The notes under the pieces are model-generated. The model did no database searches. It saw only the letters and a list, made by a program, of their open reading frames with translations, and was not told the origin of the DNA. Shown in pieces: positions 5,379 through 5,531 of a stretch of DNA of 5,531 nt. Position numbers and translations under genes: made by a program. The DNA comes from a bacterium (GTDB lineage Bacteria; Chlamydiota; Chlamydiia; Chlamydiales; Rhabdochlamydiaceae): positions 1 through 5,531 of the forward strand of contig JAKAAD010000072.1 of NCBI GenBank assembly GCA_021802305.1. The letters run 5' to 3'. Position 1 is the first letter of the stretch, and each line of letters begins with the position of its first letter.

Positions 5379-5531
5379 ATGTCAATACCACTTCTTAACT
5401 CTCAAATGCACTCCATTACCCCCTACCAACTCACCAGCGGGTTCATTTCTTTTTTTAAAGAGAGCCACGGCTACATCACCAATCATCAAAAATGGCAGAT
5501 TCGCCTCGATGGCCATGCGGGCTTAGCAATG
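5379..5531 (+). CDS. Partial ORF, N-terminus of an unrecognised protein
   Basis: An ATG at 5379 opens 51 codons with no stop before the window edge, beginning MSIPLLNSQMHSITPYQL. I do not recognise the family. The visible part is soluble-looking, with aromatic and histidine residues (FISFFKESHGY, NHQKWQIRLDGHAG) and no signal peptide or membrane segment. Codons end in C more often than in ptsI, which may reflect different origin or chance in a short stretch. There is no Shine-Dalgarno before 5379 nor before the alternative in-frame ATG at 5406. A strong promoter lies immediately upstream, which favours a real gene translated from a leaderless mRNA or from the second ATG. The antisense frame also has a short closed ORF (5516-5382, 44 residues), so the orientation is not certain. 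Confidence 0.5.
   Translation, partial: MSIPLLNSQMHSITPYQLTSGFISFFKESHGYITNHQKWQIRLDGHAGLAM

Noticed and set aside
5382..5516. Closed minus-strand ORF of 44 residues opposite the partial right-hand ORF
   Set aside because: It has no Shine-Dalgarno and its codons are in register with the plus-strand ORF, so it is likely a shadow. It is kept as an alternative because a leftward terminator lies about 80 nt beyond its end.
5259..5521. CCATGCGGG and CCACGG of the hairpin region recur inside the right-hand ORF
   Set aside because: Matches of 6-9 bases are expected by chance at this scale, and the surrounding bases do not align.

Overview
The window looks like the chromosome of a Chlamydiae member, probably one outside the Chlamydiaceae. 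It places a ComEC-family channel protein next to the PTS phosphocarriers HPr and enzyme I. From memory, Chlamydia trachomatis has the same neighbourhood (ptsI-ptsH-hypothetical-comEC around CT336-CT339). A type II NADH dehydrogenase sits between them here, which fits environmental chlamydiae better than Chlamydiaceae. The taxon call is inference.

Layout. The left half is a leftward operon: ndh (2823-1549) followed with no gap by comEC (1548-73), then probably a third gene starting at 42 and leaving the left edge. The right half is a rightward operon, ptsH (3178-3480) and ptsI (3483-5195), separated by 2 nt. The two operons diverge from a 354-bp intergenic region (2824-3177). That region holds a compact, GC-richer segment with imperfect terminal inverted repeats, a bulged 14-bp internal hairpin and a flanking exact 11-bp direct repeat. 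It looks like a small non-autonomous mobile element (MITE-like) landed just upstream of ndh. The rest of the region is AT-rich then mixed, with no convincing gene.

Downstream of ptsI (5196-5378) is a weak AT-rich rightward terminator and then two tandem GC-rich hairpins. In the leftward direction these end in T7, so they resemble the 3' end of a small RNA or a leftward terminator. A near-consensus promoter (TTGACA, 17 nt, CATAAT) follows and points right into an unrecognised ORF beginning at 5379 that runs off the edge. The predicted transcription start falls almost on the ATG, so the mRNA could be leaderless.

Function. HPr and enzyme I form the PEP-dependent phosphorelay. No sugar permease is present here, so a regulatory role is as likely as a transport role. 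Ndh feeds electrons from NADH to quinone without pumping protons. ComEC is the inner-membrane DNA channel of natural transformation, and here it lacks the C-terminal metallo-beta-lactamase domain. The core genes are ordinary. The less explained parts are the intergenic element, the tandem hairpins after ptsI and the partial ORF on the right.
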